Below, in pieces: positions 13,797-27,231 of a stretch of 64,000 bases of DNA. The notes beneath the pieces were generated by a model. It was given only the letters and a program-made list of their open reading frames with translations, ran no database searches and was not told where the DNA came from. The stretch is from Spodoptera frugiperda. Taxonomy: Eukaryota; Arthropoda; Insecta; Lepidoptera; Noctuidae. The stretch lies in the NCBI RefSeq assembly GCF_023101765.2, contig NC_064215.1, positions 7,440,001 through 7,504,000 of the forward strand. Direction: 5' to 3'. Made by a program: the position numbers and the translations under genes. Each line of letters starts with the position of its first letter. Position 1 is the first letter of the stretch.

Positions 13797-14070
13797 TTTT
13801 ATGATATAAGCTGGTAAACGAGCAGCCGGATCACCTGGTGGTAAGCAATTGCCGCCGCCCATGGACACCCGAAACATCAGAGGCGTTAAAAGTGCGTTGC
13901 CGGCCTTTTGGGGGTTTGGGAAGATTAGCAAGGGGGTAATTGTGCCTCCGGTAATCTCACTTACACAACGAAATACACCGCGAACGTTGTTTCATGCGGT
14001 TTTCTGCGAGGCCATGGTATCACTCCAGTCGAGCCGGCCCATTCGTGCCGAAACATGGCTCTTTCACACT
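13797..14070 (+). repeat. Lepidopteran SINE-like interspersed repeat, copy 1 (near full length)
   Basis: The element has the order I know from this lepidopteran family: a GGTAAACGAGCAG head, GGATCACCTGGTGGTAAGCA, CCGCCCATGGACACCCG, GCGTTGCCGGCCTTTTGG, a ACAACGAAA/GTTTCATGCGG segment, and a GTGCCGAAACATGGCTCT tail. About 274 bp. Five further full or partial copies lie in this window at 15818, 22126, 31183, 31757 and 47876. Exact family name not assigned. Confidence 0.85.
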
Positions 14071-15817
14071 TGTTTCATAGTTTCAATACAGTTTGTTGAA
14101 ACTTAAACAACAGTTTATAATTGGCATAAGCACATGACCTTGTGTCTTCATCTTGTTTTTTATTAATGTTGGTGTTTATTCTGTTGACGTGCGTTAATAG
14201 TTATAAATAAATAAATAAATGAATAAATAAACAGGAGTGGCATGCATCGACTTTTGATGAATGTCGTTTTATTTCCTGGATCAACTCTTTAATGCTCAAT
14301 CATGAAGACAAATCTCAATAAGCATAGTATAGTCCGAAGTAAGAGAGAATTCTTTTAGCTTAATAATACGCCGTGAAGTTAATTGGTTTACGGAAACTAA
14401 TGTTTCTTGATAAAGTGTCAAGTAGCTATTGTAAGTCAAATACTGTGACGTGCAGGAGCGGAAGCATTTCGCGCCGGAAGCTCCGACGTCTTTTTGTTTC
14501 GTTTTTAAGTGCCAAGACACTACTTGACAGTTCTATAAGTATGTATATGTAAAATCTTTAGAGACTTTAAAGACTATGATGCATCTGAAAGAAATAACAG
14601 TAGACACAATTCAGGCCGCTAGGTGCCAAAATATTTATTGTTTTAATCGGCCAAATAGCACACGTATTGGCGTACAATCAAATAATTTATTAGCATATCG
14701 AAATTAGAAAAGATTTATTTACTCAGCGGCGGCGAGGTGAACATGAAAGCGGAATGTTGATTGTTGCCGAGATCGGCTCTGCGCAGATGACCAGATGTTA
14801 TGACACCGCAGGCTAACAAATAAACGAGCGATTTTACTGTCGATATAATGTTTGATGTGGTGTTTTATCTGTGGGGTGGGCGTGTCCGCAAGACAATGAT
14901 CTATTTTTACGCAGGCGCGTAAAGAGGCGGCCACGTGGCGGGCAGCTGCGCCGGCGCACGTGCCGCGTATTTATACTGAGACGCCGAAGACGACGCCGCG
15001 ACGCCCGCCGCCCGCCCTTAACGCAGTGGATGCGTATTCTTGACCGTCAATTTGATGCAAGCCGTTCGTAATTAACTTTTTAGCTAATTAAATGTTGAAA
15101 TAGCCTGTTTTACTTCCAATTTACAAAAATAATTTATCCATTAATCTGCTGAAATGCACTTGCATCTGGAAAAGTAAATTGGTTTGTGTCTTTTGCCAGA
15201 TTAACAATATTCACTATAATTCGGTGCAGATTAAGAAACAGGTGCTGTATATTTTTCATTACGATTAAATTGTTCATTTCCCAATTTTTATGAATAATTT
15301 TCAACAGATGACTCTTTATTGTAGAAGGAAAACGATTAATCTTTATTTTCAATTCTTGAAGAAAATGTTGTACAGACACTGGGTTGGTGTAACAATAAAA
15401 TCTTTCTTTTTCATAACTTTATATTTAAATCCGTAGCAAGAACAGCTGTCCCCGTGGGTGTGAGATGAGGAGACGGAAGAAAGCGACAGTCTGCCGGACG
15501 GCGAAATATGAACACCCTCTGAGGTTATTAATCTGCTCAATTATTATGAAACTGACGCACAAGGCGACATGCGTCTTCTTTGTCGCATCCGTTCTACGCA
15601 GGGATGACACTATGCTTTCTAGTATTGGTTGAAAACTGTTTCCTATTTTTTGTATCGGCTACTTCGACCGAGTAAGTCTTGTATTTACGTAAAGCTTTGA
15701 TGGACAATATTGTGACCGGTTCGTAAGAGATTGATTTCATGAAGTCAGGTTTTCAAGAGTTTGTTAATAAATATTCGATATACATAAGTATTTTGAATAC
15801 TGTAACAAAGTGAAACT
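14071..15817. other. Noncoding stretch with microsatellite and CpG island
   Basis: An (AATA)n simple repeat lies at about 14204-14231. A CpG-rich segment at about 14925-15020 holds two CACGTG E-boxes (GGCCACGTGGC and GCGCACGTGCC). No coding region recognised. Confidence 0.5.
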
Positions 15818-16090
15818 GTGTGGGAGAGCCATGCTTCGGAACAAATGGGTCGGGTTGAACGAGGTGATACCACGGCTCACAGAACAATGACCTGAAACAA
15901 CGCTTGTGTTGTGTGGTTACTGGAGGCCCAATTAACCTCTTCCCAATCCTCGATTCCCCAATAACACTTTAAATTCCTAACCCCCAAAAGGCTGGCAACG
16001 CATTTGTAACGCCTCTGGTGTTTTGGTTTATACCTCACACAGAAAAACTCGTGTGAGTTATCCGTCTGCTCGTTTACCAGTTTATAAAAA
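15818..16090 (-). repeat. Lepidopteran SINE-like interspersed repeat, copy 2
   Basis: Same family as 13797-14070, inverted. It reads GTGTGGGAGAGCCATGCTTCGG at the tail side and GTCTGCTCGTTTACCAG at the head side. The segment expected between CTCTGGTG and the head has been replaced by a local sequence containing AAAAACTCGTGTGAGTT. The same short sequence recurs directly after the element at about 16086-16103, suggesting a rearrangement or patch at this copy. Confidence 0.8.
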
Positions 16091-18235
16091 CTCGTGTGAG
16101 TTTCTAAAAACTATGAATTAGCTAGTAGGAAGGTACAACAGTTTTGAGAAATTTTGTTGTCATGAAATTTAATGGCTTCTTTTGGACACCTTTTATGCTT
16201 TATATAATAACATTGTATTTATCACATACTAGACTCATGGCATATTCTAATACTGCTAGTGTATGGAAGACCAGCCCTGGCGAGTTGGGCGGCGCGGTGG
16301 CGCGCTCGCCGCCCGCTCCAATGTACGCGGACAGGTGTGACCGGCTGCCACGCATTTTCATACAAAACCAACGTTTCAGATATAAAAGGCACTTCCTTTC
16401 ATCCCACTACCCACCGTCGGGAATGCCCATTAATTTGCCAACACAATATTTTTAGTGCGCGGCTCGCGTGTAATATATCGTGGCCACGTGTCGCCGTATG
16501 TCGCCCGCCGAACGGCTGCGTCAAATTATTTTCGTTCATGTCACAAGATACAGCGTTCATCTGGACCTTTCTTCCTTAAAAATCACACCATTCGTTGGCT
16601 TAATGTAGTTACACGCATTATGCATCCGGTGGAAAACGCGCGCCGCCTCACTGCGCGCTGCCTGCCGGGAAACTGTACACGAGTGACCGCGCCTACGTAC
16701 CACCTCTACCTACTACCTACGACATAAAAATTTGTCCAACAAATCATACATTATTTACTTTGCAATTCAATAAGATTTGAGGTTAATGCCATGTTGTCTG
16801 TTTGAAATGAGAAAATTATCGCGTCTGAATTTTCTTGAAACGTTTTCTTTATGTGCGAGTTCCCCTGTAAATCAGTATTATTCGGTGTTTAAAGAGCTCT
16901 TTCGAGCGAGTGGGTCCTGTAATCTTTCACATATATCTTATCGTTGTAAAGTTATATGCAAATCATCTGCAATTTTCATGGAAACTGACCGTTTCGTTGA
17001 ATGATGGATGTTGGTCGGCGCCGGCGGCGGCTCGCGCGCTACAATTTTTACATTATCGCACTATTTTATGGCTCTCTCGCCAAAACCATCCATCAAAGAG
17101 AATAAGTGTCTCGCTACAATCATTTTATGTTTAACACTAGTTTATTTCAGAGTCCAATTCCTGTGTGGTGTTATCTACTGCTACCTACGTATAAATATTG
17201 TCACATGCGCCACGTTGGTATTTTTCGCATGCCAGACATAATAGTTCTTTGTGATATATGATTTAATGAAATCCTTTTTATTACCTCTACGACTTATTAA
17301 TGGTAAGTTTTCAACGCGGGATTAACATCAAAGGTGGTTCATATAGAGATATAATGCTTTCATATTACGTTTTGAAATGTCTCGGAAAATGTTGGTGTTT
17401 TCTTTTGTTCTTGACGTTTTATTATTTTGTTTGAAAATATTTCATAAATATTCAGTGCTACAACCACGGCGTCGAAAGAAAAATAGATGTATTTATCGTT
17501 GAAAATAAATAATCATTATGAAAAGTTTCAAAGCGATTGGCGATATGTAAATACGTCCAATATTTTTTGTCAGTTGCTACAAACAGAGTTAATATAAGCA
17601 CTGTATCTACTCCTGATATTTAGAAAATGTACATTAATATAAACACAGCTAATTAGATGTATAGCGAGACAAGATTGAACATACATAATTAAATACTTTT
17701 TTCATGTCTGGTTTAAAAGAAAATAGTTAGGAATGATTAATCTGGTACTGGTGGTTGGATCGGAGCGCGCGCGCAGTTGAAGACAAACGCGGTGGACAAC
17801 TGTTGTCTGCTCGTCGCGACAGCTGCGCTCCACTTGCGCACTCAGCTGCGGACATAGATCGTGAACAACGCGATTTACTGAACAACCGTTGCATGTATTC
17901 GAATATTCGGGACATTTTCTGACACATTACATGACATCGTCACATGGTCACTTGGTTGCGAAACTGATTCTTATGCTGTACGGATTGGTATTTGCTACTG
18001 CTCTAAATCGTCATACCGCCAAGTGTTATTATGGTTCATTTTCATCAATAATTGGTTAAACTTATATGATAAGCGGTAATTAGAGTATTAAACATGTTAT
18101 ATTAAGTTTAAATTATGTAAGTTCTAAGTAAGTAGACTACAGAGTTCTTAGTAGGTGGTACTGTTTTCGGCTTATCCTCTTGTCTCTTGTGTTGGTTTAA
18201 GACTAGAAATGAAGTATACAGATACAGGTAAGAGA
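16091..18235. other. Noncoding stretch
   Basis: No gene recognised. GC-rich segments at about 16270-16345, 16635-16690 and 17760-17840 stand against an AT-rich background. The first and second carry overlapping open frames without family resemblance. Confidence 0.45.
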
Positions 18236-18327
18236 CTACGGAAATGTCAGATTTTTGTGATGATGAGTTAATTTTCGAATGCTACGGAAATGTCAGATTT
18301 TTGTGATGATGAGTTAATTTTCGAGTG
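18236..18327 (+). repeat. Recent 46-bp tandem duplication
   Basis: Two head-to-tail units of 46 bp (18236-18281 and 18282-18327), each starting CTACGGAAATGTCAG and differing at about one position. Near-identity indicates a recent local duplication. Confidence 0.9.
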
Positions 18328-21300
18328 TGAACGCTTCGTCCCAACGTTGTAGTCTATACCTTAAACGTGAAACGACGCCGAACGAGCGTCGAACATGTTT
18401 CTTCTTCAGCTATAAACCTTAAAGCTTAGAATATCTAGTTATCAAATATAAAGGATACAATTGTTACTAAATGTCGCTGTCAGGGAACCAATGTTGGTAT
18501 TAGTCATGGCTATCCAACGGCTTTGCATGTTTAATTAACCGTTACATGTTCGTAAATAAAGGCCCGTATCAATGCAGAGCGCTTGGATTAGAATCAAATA
18601 GTTCTACTTGTCATATGATGTCACTTTTGACTGATTGAAATGTTTGATTATTTGGCGAGCAACGGCTTGATGCGGCGATTGACGTACGAGTATTAGAAGT
18701 TGAAATGAATGTCAATCTGTACGATCGATCTGAGAATATATTTTATTTACTCATGGTATATAAGGTGTACCTACCTATATAGATGATATGGAGAGCTTAT
18801 ACCAAATACTGTCATTAAAGTCGTGATGAGATTTCTTTATTGCACAATTACATTAAGTGTGAAATCGAGTATGTTAAGTACATAACTTTAAAAATAATTC
18901 AAAAAGCTGGTAAAGTAATGGAAATTTCCAACCTCTCGAAGGGGAAATTTAACCCGTTTCATTAGTCATACAACTTAACCAAACTGAGTCATAGAAAACT
19001 TAGGTTCAGACCAGTCATAGGCCTCACAGGTGACCTATAGCTTATGACAGTTTGAATCATATCAGCAGCCGTAATTATCATGTAAACATTCTTAAGTATC
19101 CGAAGCTTGTCAAGCGAGTGAGTCATTTGGACGTGTGGCAGTCTCAAGAGTAGCCGTCATTGCGCCGTCGCCATGCGTCGGAGTGACGCCGACTCGGACG
19201 GCTGCGCAGGCGTCGTGATTTATTTACTTGGAACTTGCGACGCGCACGCATTTGTTATTCATTACTATGAGCAATAGTTTTGCTAACAGGTATTCACTTT
19301 ATAAGTGAATTTGTTGTTGAATTTATTTTATTGATTCATTTCTTTTAAATTGTGTTTAAAGTAATTGGAGAGGCCATGTTAAGCAGTGGAGGGAATTGTG
19401 CTGGAAATTATGATGATGGGGTTTAAAATGAAAAGATTTTAGACAACATTACCTAACTGTAAGATTTATGAAAATGTGCAGTTGTTTATTAACGTCTTAA
19501 ATTGCTAAATTTAAAAATAAAAAGAAATAGAATAAGGCTAATGAGGACAGAAAATATAAAAGTTCTGAATCGCCGGAAAATCTTGAATCCTGTTTGTTTC
19601 ACACACAAAGGATGTAACAGATTGTCTTCTAATTATACTCTTCACAAGTTTCAGGCACACATGCGTGTTCGTCGCCTGCGCGTCCTGCGCACGCGCCGCT
19701 AGTTCGCTATTAATCACGATCCACGCGCGATCATAATCTCGCGGTCGGCGCCGCACGCCCTCTCTGTTTGGATAACCGTTTGGTACAAGCTCCTTGACTG
19801 ACAGATGAAACACATACGATATACTATATTATTATAATCAGCTCTAAGAACTTGGGATGATTTCATTTCTCGCTTGTCAGCGATTATAATCATCCCATTA
19901 GACATGCAAGATTATAAAAGTTGTCAAGAAAAATGAAGTCATCAGGTAGTAAATATGAAAATCGTTCCAACTTAAATTAGAACGGTCAGTGTTTGAACAC
20001 GAACGCACACAAACAATACTGTTTCGTTACAAAAGGTGACGTTAATTACGGCCACAGCTTTAAAAGTCATCTTGATAAAATACCGGTCCACAAATACCCA
20101 TTTCGGGTTCCACTTTTTGTTCTCGAAACGTTAATTGGCAGACTCGTGGTGCATTCGTCATTCTTCGGACATCGCGCTCTAAATTGGTAAACTAAATAAA
20201 ATTAGAGTTTTCACTTGAACCAAGCGTTGCACGTGCGTGTGTACTTTGTATGTTTTCTCAACACATCGAATTATTCGCTTCGTTTGCGTACGATAATAGT
20301 GTTAGAGTGTATATTCTATGTGTTAAAAAGTTCCCAATGTTATTGTTTACAGTGTGCAGTGTATTAGCTGAGCGCGCATGATGAGAGAAGCTTTTAGTAT
20401 GATCGATAATGAAGGAGGCGCCACGGATGAATGTTGGATTACATAACCGATTTGTTTTATCGACTTTTCGTTATGATTTCGCTTGAACTAGTGTTCTGTA
20501 TATTTTTTCTATAAGCTAGCAGACAGGAAGATTTATAGAATTAAAACTACTATTGTTCAAGCAAATTGTTTAACCAGCATTTCAATATTAAATTGAAAAA
20601 ACCTGTATTTGTCCGTTGTATAAATACGGCATATTTTTACTAATGACCAAACAAAGTAAACAGCAAATATTTACATTGTTGTTAGAGTTAAAGCATGCGT
20701 GTTTCTTCGTAACACAAACACGCCATGTTTTCCTATAAAAACAAGGACTATTTAATTACGGCTAGTAATGTAATTCCGTTGATGGTGTCGTGTCCTCTCG
20801 GAGGGCGAAGTCTCGGATACAAATTGGCGCGCGCATGTCACGTAACTTAATCAGCACCCTTGCTTCACCCACCCTCGCTAGCTTTATAGGCAAATATACG
20901 TCAATATATTTAATAAAACATGAACATAACTCCAAATTAGAGTAGACGATGCATTTGTTAGACTTTGATGTTAACGAACCATGTTTGTTTTCCTACGGGT
21001 CGTAAATTTGAAGCCATTTGCTATTTGAGAATACCTATATCCACATGAGCGACATATTATAAGCGAGCTTAACTTAAAACGCTTTTACACATCATAAAGT
21101 TCGAACGACTAGTATTTAGGACACGATAGAGATATACCGCTTAGGGTTTATGCCTAGACTCCATATTACAGATCTAGAGAACAACAAACTGACCTGGCTT
21201 AACGTGGACACGACAATGTGTAACACACGACGCCACTTGTGTTACAGCCACAAAGTGAAACCAAAGAAAGTTGTGTCGCACGGTCGCGTCATCGATTGCA

Positions 21301-22125
21301 ATACGCAATAGCGCCGCACGTGCATTTCCATCGCTCAACCAATAGGCGAGAGGGGGGTTACTTGTAAACCATTTACCAACGTACTCTATGGGAAACCTTT
21401 TTATTAAATTGGATCGGTAAGGCAGACAGCTGGCTGAGTTGTACGGGCTCGTCCCTATGATTTATGCCGTTGATTTGCTTAAATTAAATTAATTACTTGA
21501 TTGAATCGACGATACGGAATACGTACAAATAGTAGAATCAGCTTTTCGTGTAATGTGATGGTATCGATTTCGTATTGAGGCGCCTACATAACTTCAAGGT
21601 GTCTATGTGATCAAAGACAGTTTTAACTGTACCAACATAGTAAAAACAATACTTTGAACACAATACTAGTATGAGTAAGCGTTTTACTGCATCGTAAACA
21701 TTTCAGTATCTTTTTTACTCAATATAAAAACATCGAAGTCGCTGTAACAGTTTTCAATGAATATGTAGTTACATTTTACGGGTACTATAAATGTTTCGGT
21801 ATAATCTGAGAAGGGAGGGCAGAGCGGATATTTTGTGAATTGCGAGCACGTTTCACGTAATTTAGCCGAGACGGGCCGACGTGATCCGAGCCGGCCCGAG
21901 TGGAAAACGTTGTAAGCATTCCATGCAGCAATAATGCACGATCGGCAAATGCCCAAGTGTCAATTTGGGACGATACGGAAAATAGCTGACGTGACGTAAT
22001 GTGTTTATTGCCGGCTCTTTATGGTTACACAATTTTTGTTTTTATATTGCTTTAAGTTTTTTCTTTTTAATTGCACATAATGGAACAGATGGTTACATAC
22101 GAGTATATATTCAAGTAATTTTTAA
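18328..22125. other. Noncoding stretch
   Basis: No gene recognised. CpG-rich segments at about 19150-19215, 19675-19760 and 21296-21345. The last has a GCACGTGC E-box and lies about 130 bp before a TTAAATTAAATTAATTA homeodomain-type cluster near 21480. Confidence 0.45.
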
Positions 22126-22248
22126 GTGTGAGAGAGCCATGCTTCGGCACGAATGGACGGGCTCGAACGGAGTGATACCACGGCCTCACAGAAAACTGAC
22201 GTGAAACAACGCTTGCGTTGCGTGCTTTCGTTGTGTGAGTGAGGTTAA
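22126..22248 (-). repeat. Lepidopteran SINE-like interspersed repeat, copy 3 (truncated)
   Basis: Tail half of the same family as 13797-14070, inverted: GAGAGCCATGCTTCGGCACG, GTGATACCACGGCCTCACAG and AAACAACGCTTGCGTTG are present. The head half is missing. Confidence 0.8.
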
Positions 22249-25200
22249 GAGCAGCACTTAAAAACTAATTTACTCGTCTAACTTTCTAGCAGACTTCAAG
22301 CGAAATTCGTCGCAACATTTGTCTATACCATAGCAACTGATCAACCCTTCCCTTGCTCCGGCCATCCCCGGGGACACTCTCGCCCCGCCCGGTCCATCGC
22401 AAGCGTCATTGACTTCACCGTGTTAAAACCGGGACATGATGTGAAAACATTGACATGTTTTTATTTTGTTTGAACATATAGGGCGCCTACTGTTTGGAAA
22501 AATGTTTGGGTATCGGGAGGTTGGCAAAAATATTATTATATATTCACAGATTATTCTGATAAAGATACTCAATTGAGTATCTGATATTGAGTATAATCTG
22601 TTGAACTATACAGAATAATCTGTTGAAAAACGTTGTTAGAAAAGTTTGGTATTTTATTGGATAAGTTGTTCAACTTTACATTTCACAGAAACAATCAGAT
22701 TAGAAAAGTCGATAAGTTTTTCCCACAGGTCACGTGACACCCTTCTGTATATTTTCGGCACAAGACCGGAACTCCGGAACTGCGTACACGTGCCACAACG
22801 GAACTTACGTCAGTTTCCGCTTTATCGCAATCAAAAGTGTTTGTTGTTGATATATTATGTAGCTAGCGTGGTGCTTATATACTTGTGTGGTGTTGTATAA
22901 TTTTTATATCTCATACTTTATTGTTATATCTAATAATTTATTCGGTTTATTTTCAAACCTTCTCCGTGTCACAAAACGCCTTTGGTCAGCAATGGCCACT
23001 TATAGGCTGTTGATGTGATGTTTTTATACGCCAAATAGTTCAATAGTTACTTGAACAGTAGAGTCACTTATGATATTAGGTACTAGCTAAAAAGACCAAA
23101 ATGCAAAGTCTTCAGTTTTAAACTAATCTCACGAAGATACCAAATACTATGGCCACTTTTGCAAAGATTGCTTTGTGTATAATTCTCCAGTTGTGTGAAT
23201 TTTCCTTTATTCAATCTGTTAGTGCTTTTAATATGGACCTTAAAATATAGGTATTTAAGGTCTATTTACTACATACATAAATTTTCCTTAGTTACATAGT
23301 TAAGAATACTTCTACGTTTGTTTACAAAACGACCAATTCTTTGTTGTGTAATTTGGTATCCAGGAAGAAGGAAAAAAAAAACATTTGACAAGGAACGTAT
23401 ATAAAGTAAAAATCGATACGTTAAGAAGCCACGTGTGGAGATAACGGTGAGCGTGTCCCGCACGTGGCGGCTGGAGGGTTGAATTCACGAACCTATTCTA
23501 TTCCTGTATAATGTAATGTCCTTTGTACAATGCGCTACTAATGATCGGAGCTATGGGATTATTCGTGATTAAAATTGACATGAGATTTTTATTTTGGTTG
23601 CGAGCTCTTGATATCAAGGGAACAGAGGTAAATAATGGTCTAATAACACATAGGATATTTTTATCCTTTGGGAATAAGGGCGCTGGGAGAAGCTAGTGTT
23701 ATATCATTAATGAAATTGATTAAATTATTTTAAGCCTTACTATAATCTTCAGGCTTGCCAGGCGGGTTGAAGATTATATTGTTTTTGTATGTAGTTGGTT
23801 TAATTGATATTTTTCTTTTTACCAAACAATTAGTTACGATTGACGATAGCTTTATAATTAGATCGTGATATTCGATATCGCTTCGTGTCAACCTTTCATG
23901 CTCTTTTCTTTCATTATCTAAACCCGCACTATTGTCAGAATCGTGCGCATATTACCGGTGCTTGGTTTCAACTCACGACCTTTTGGTTGTGTCGATTTCT
24001 ATGATTTGTGTGGTGCAATAGGTACTTCGGGAACGAAGTTAACGATATGAATTGCAATTTCATCGTTAAGTAATCGATTGTCTGTTTAAAGCCTCACATC
24101 TGATATGAATAGCAAAAGATTTAGTTAGCGTAAAGACTTTGTCGTTAAATTAAAATCCATCACAATAATGATGTCTTTGTTGCCCTTTACATTTATGATC
24201 CGCATAATATAAGAGCAGTCATCAAAAAGGAATCTCAGATATACACACCACTACTGTTTCATCCCCCTTCAATACTGACCATTATTGAAGACCCCTCTCT
24301 GTAGCTTAGTTCGTTAAAAGTTATAGGTAAGTGGGAGGTCTTGTGACACTGGTCCTGTTATGTTCCCTATTCGCTTTTCCCTTTTAAGGCCCTCTGGCGC
24401 TATGGGCGGGCGGAGCGAATCACGACGAGAGCGCACTGGGTAATGACGACACGCTTGTCTGACTATGAAAGCCATCTCGCGATGAATATTTTCACTAAGT
24501 GCTATAACCATACTATGGGTATGTTAGTGGTCTATGCATATTTCTTTTGCGTTTGTTTCGCTAGAAGAAGAAATGTCCTATTAATTTGGTTTGGGTAGGA
24601 CTAATTAAGATTAAAGAATGAAGTTCGCGTGTTTGCTACATAATTTTAAATACTGTATGTACCTTGTAGACATATGTTTGAATGTTGTACTTGGATATTA
24701 TATTTTTCGTGCGTTTCGCCCATTCTTATACGAATAAGTTACAATTTGTCACGGTTATAGTTTGATGTTCACATCGAATTAATGCAAATTGAATGATTTG
24801 CGCATCACCGCACTTGAGAGTTGAATGGCACTCGGTCTGGGGTGCGTCCGCGGCCCGCGACTCTGCGTCCGCGCAACCGAACACTTGTTTACTGTCATCC
24901 CGACACGACACACGTCATTATCTGCACGGTAGAAATGGATGGATAATGCGATAATTACTTATGAACTTTCTTTTGTAAGATACTAAATAGAGAGTGGAGT
25001 TCGTTTAGAAAGCATTTATAACAAGCAGCTAGTATTGATTTTGTCCATCAGCATAAAAACCTTAAGAGGATTTCTTTTTTTTATGTATTCTGTGTTCGAT
25101 TTAACGGACAGTGAAGGATAAAGGTGAGCCTCAATCAAACACCATCAGTTTACAGAAGATAGGTACTTGTTTAGCACATGTCCGCGATGTCCGTTGCTCT

Positions 25201-26540
25201 GTGACAAACTGACAACTGGCGAGATGGTCCAATATTTGTTCGAGGCCAGGATGTTTGCGGAACATATAACGCCGTCCGTCTAAAAGCTGGGGAAATATTT
25301 AAAAACGAAGACTTCACGGAGCAAAAAATCTGATCTTCTTAACCCAACTTAGGAGTTGAAAGTATATCTATATCTTATCGTTTAGTAGAAAAAGGAGTGT
25401 GGACAGAATGCTCTCTGATATGGAATGGAAGAGTTTATTTTTTATGTTTTGGTAATAAATACATGTTAGGGATGCTGTGATGATTTCGGTTGTGGTTATC
25501 GTACGTTGTTATCAGCCGGAAGGCGCGCTCTTGACCCCGAATTGATAACGTTTGTACTAAAATAGCTTGGCACTCGATAACGCTTGCTACGTCCGTTTAC
25601 TGGGAGTCGGGAGCGGTCGGTACACACCGCCGGATTGTAATGTTGCTGACATTACATGATTACACATGGTTATCATGTGTATGTGACATAATATTTAGAA
25701 TTGACATAACTCATGTAACAGTGGACGAGTAAATACTTCAGTCTTACCGCCGTACTCAGAGTCATTTAATGGTTGCTTAGTCCAGTCCTTTGCGATTTCG
25801 ATACAAAATCGTTTAAGTAATCATTACATGTCTCTGATAGCGGCAGTTAGTAGGATTTATATTAAACGCGTGTTTAGCAGTGCAGTTATTATTACAGTAT
25901 TGAAAAAGAGACAATCAAAAATAAGAGACGTGATATTGTTACGCATAGCGCATATAATTTGGTATTGCCATAACTTTCAGCGACAGTATTTAAATCATCG
26001 TTTTGAAAAAAATCACGCACGATATCACAGTTACATTTAGCTCAAGTAGGTGCGAAACAAACCAGATAACGAGGAGAGTGTAGCAAAAACCTTATTTATG
26101 GACCCTGTCTGTGAAATAGGTCATATTTTGGATGTCGACTATCGTGCCTTAAGACTGGGAACTAATATTTTGACACTCGCCTGTCTAAAGATAAGCAGTG
26201 TCGCATAAAAGTCATCGTCGACTAACGCTCTTGACTTTTATCGCTTTCGAGTTTTTGCGTAGAGTCGTTATATTTTTTTCTGTCGTATTTTCAGAATATG
26301 CCCGCTGTTGTAGAACGCAAGTTTCTATGTTATTTAGTTCTGATGTTGATTGATTTTATGTTTTTGAAAGTAATTTGGTTAGATTTGATGGTTGTATTTG
26401 TTTTTGGGGCGACAGATGTAGTTTCTAGTTATATTATTTGATTATTACATTTGTCTATTACTGCTAGTTCTTTGAGAGATTCGTTTATTTACTTATCTAT
26501 TTATACATGCTTTATTCTACACATTAAAGTACACAAAAAA
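22249..26540. other. Noncoding stretch
   Basis: Apart from the nested palindrome at 22546-22623, no coding region or repeat family is recognised. A symmetric GTCACGTGAC E-box (the M-box/CLEAR type) is at 22730-22739. CpG-rich patches occur near 24400-24440 and 24838-24880. Confidence 0.4.
22546..22623. repeat. Nested palindrome / inverted repeat
   Basis: ACAGATTATTCTG at 22546-22558 is the exact inverse of CAGAATAATCTGT at 22611-22623. Between them lies a perfect 18-bp palindrome, GATACTCAATTGAGTATC, at 22564-22581. The nested arrangement could form a cruciform or be a tiny foldback element. Confidence 0.7.
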
Positions 26541-26616
26541 GGTTACATTTTGGGTAATATACGTACCATGGGCGGTCTTATCACACAATGGTAATTTCTT
26601 CCAGACAACCTTTGGC
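26541..26616 (-). repeat. LINE 3'-tail fragment (BMC1-like)
   Basis: On the minus strand, AAAGGTTGTCTGGAAGAAAT followed by GTGTGATAAGACCGCCCATG resembles the 3' end shared by common lepidopteran LINEs of the BMC1 type. Only this tail is recognisable. It overlaps the end of a 54-codon open frame described at 26581-26745. Family assignment is from memory of the tail motif and is moderate. Confidence 0.5.
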
Positions 26617-26745
26617 TGTACTAGCTTTTGCCTTTGGCTTTGCTTGTATAACTATCGTCTTTATCCTTTTCTGTAATTCTTCAATCTTTTCTTTCTGCAC
26701 TGTTGGTATTATTTTTGGGAACAAGTGTCCTAAATAAAGAGACAT
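26581..26745 (-). other. 54-codon open frame of unknown status
   Basis: From an ATG at 26745 to a TGA at 26581 the minus strand encodes 54 residues. These include a lysine/glutamate-rich amphipathic stretch (VQKEKIEELQKRIKTIV, residues 16-32). The last ten or so codons overlap a repeat tail, so the frame may be chance, part of a decayed LINE, or a small exon. No family recognised. Confidence 0.2.
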
Positions 26746-27144
26746 ATTTACTTTCGAATATGTATATAATATTAATTGGGATGGTAAATGTATGTTATAA
26801 CGGTTTTGCAGTGGTTGGTTCAGTGCAGCGTTGTTATATCTAGTTACACTTACATAGGCATTGTCAGAGGGAGGGACGCGACTCGGGGTAGACGCCGATC
26901 AATAAGTCAAGATGAAGATTTTAGCTACGGACTGTGTTGTATAATCATGTATATATTGTATGTTTTTAACAAGAAATATTGTTTAACAAATTACAATGTG
27001 GTGTCCCTAATAGTACAAGTGGGTATTGAATGTGGAACTATAAAAAAATATGAAAAATAAACAATATAGCTGAATAAAGTTAATTTCTGAACATAATTTA
27101 ACGAAATATTAAAATTTTCGATTCAAAAAGAAGTAAAAGTTCAT

Positions 27145-27231
27145 AAAAAAGATTATCGCGACCCTGCCAGGATTCGAACCTGGAATCTTCTGATCCGTAG
27201 TCAGACGCGTTATCCGTTGCGCCACAGGGCC
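27145..27231 (-). tRNA. tRNA-Arg (anticodon ACG)
   Basis: The mature gene is 27159-27231 (73 nt, no intron) and folds as a standard cloverleaf. The acceptor stem is GGCCCTG paired with CAGGGTC, the discriminator is G, and the B-box loop is GGTTCGAATCC. The anticodon ACG is at 27198-27196 in a CTGACTACGGATCAG arm. The A at wobble position is expected to be edited to inosine, reading CGU/CGC/CGA. A run of six T follows at 27150-27145, a good Pol III terminator. It is near-identical to the plus-strand copy at 49256-49328, differing by one base in the D-arm region (CAACGG against CAATGG). Confidence 0.97.
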
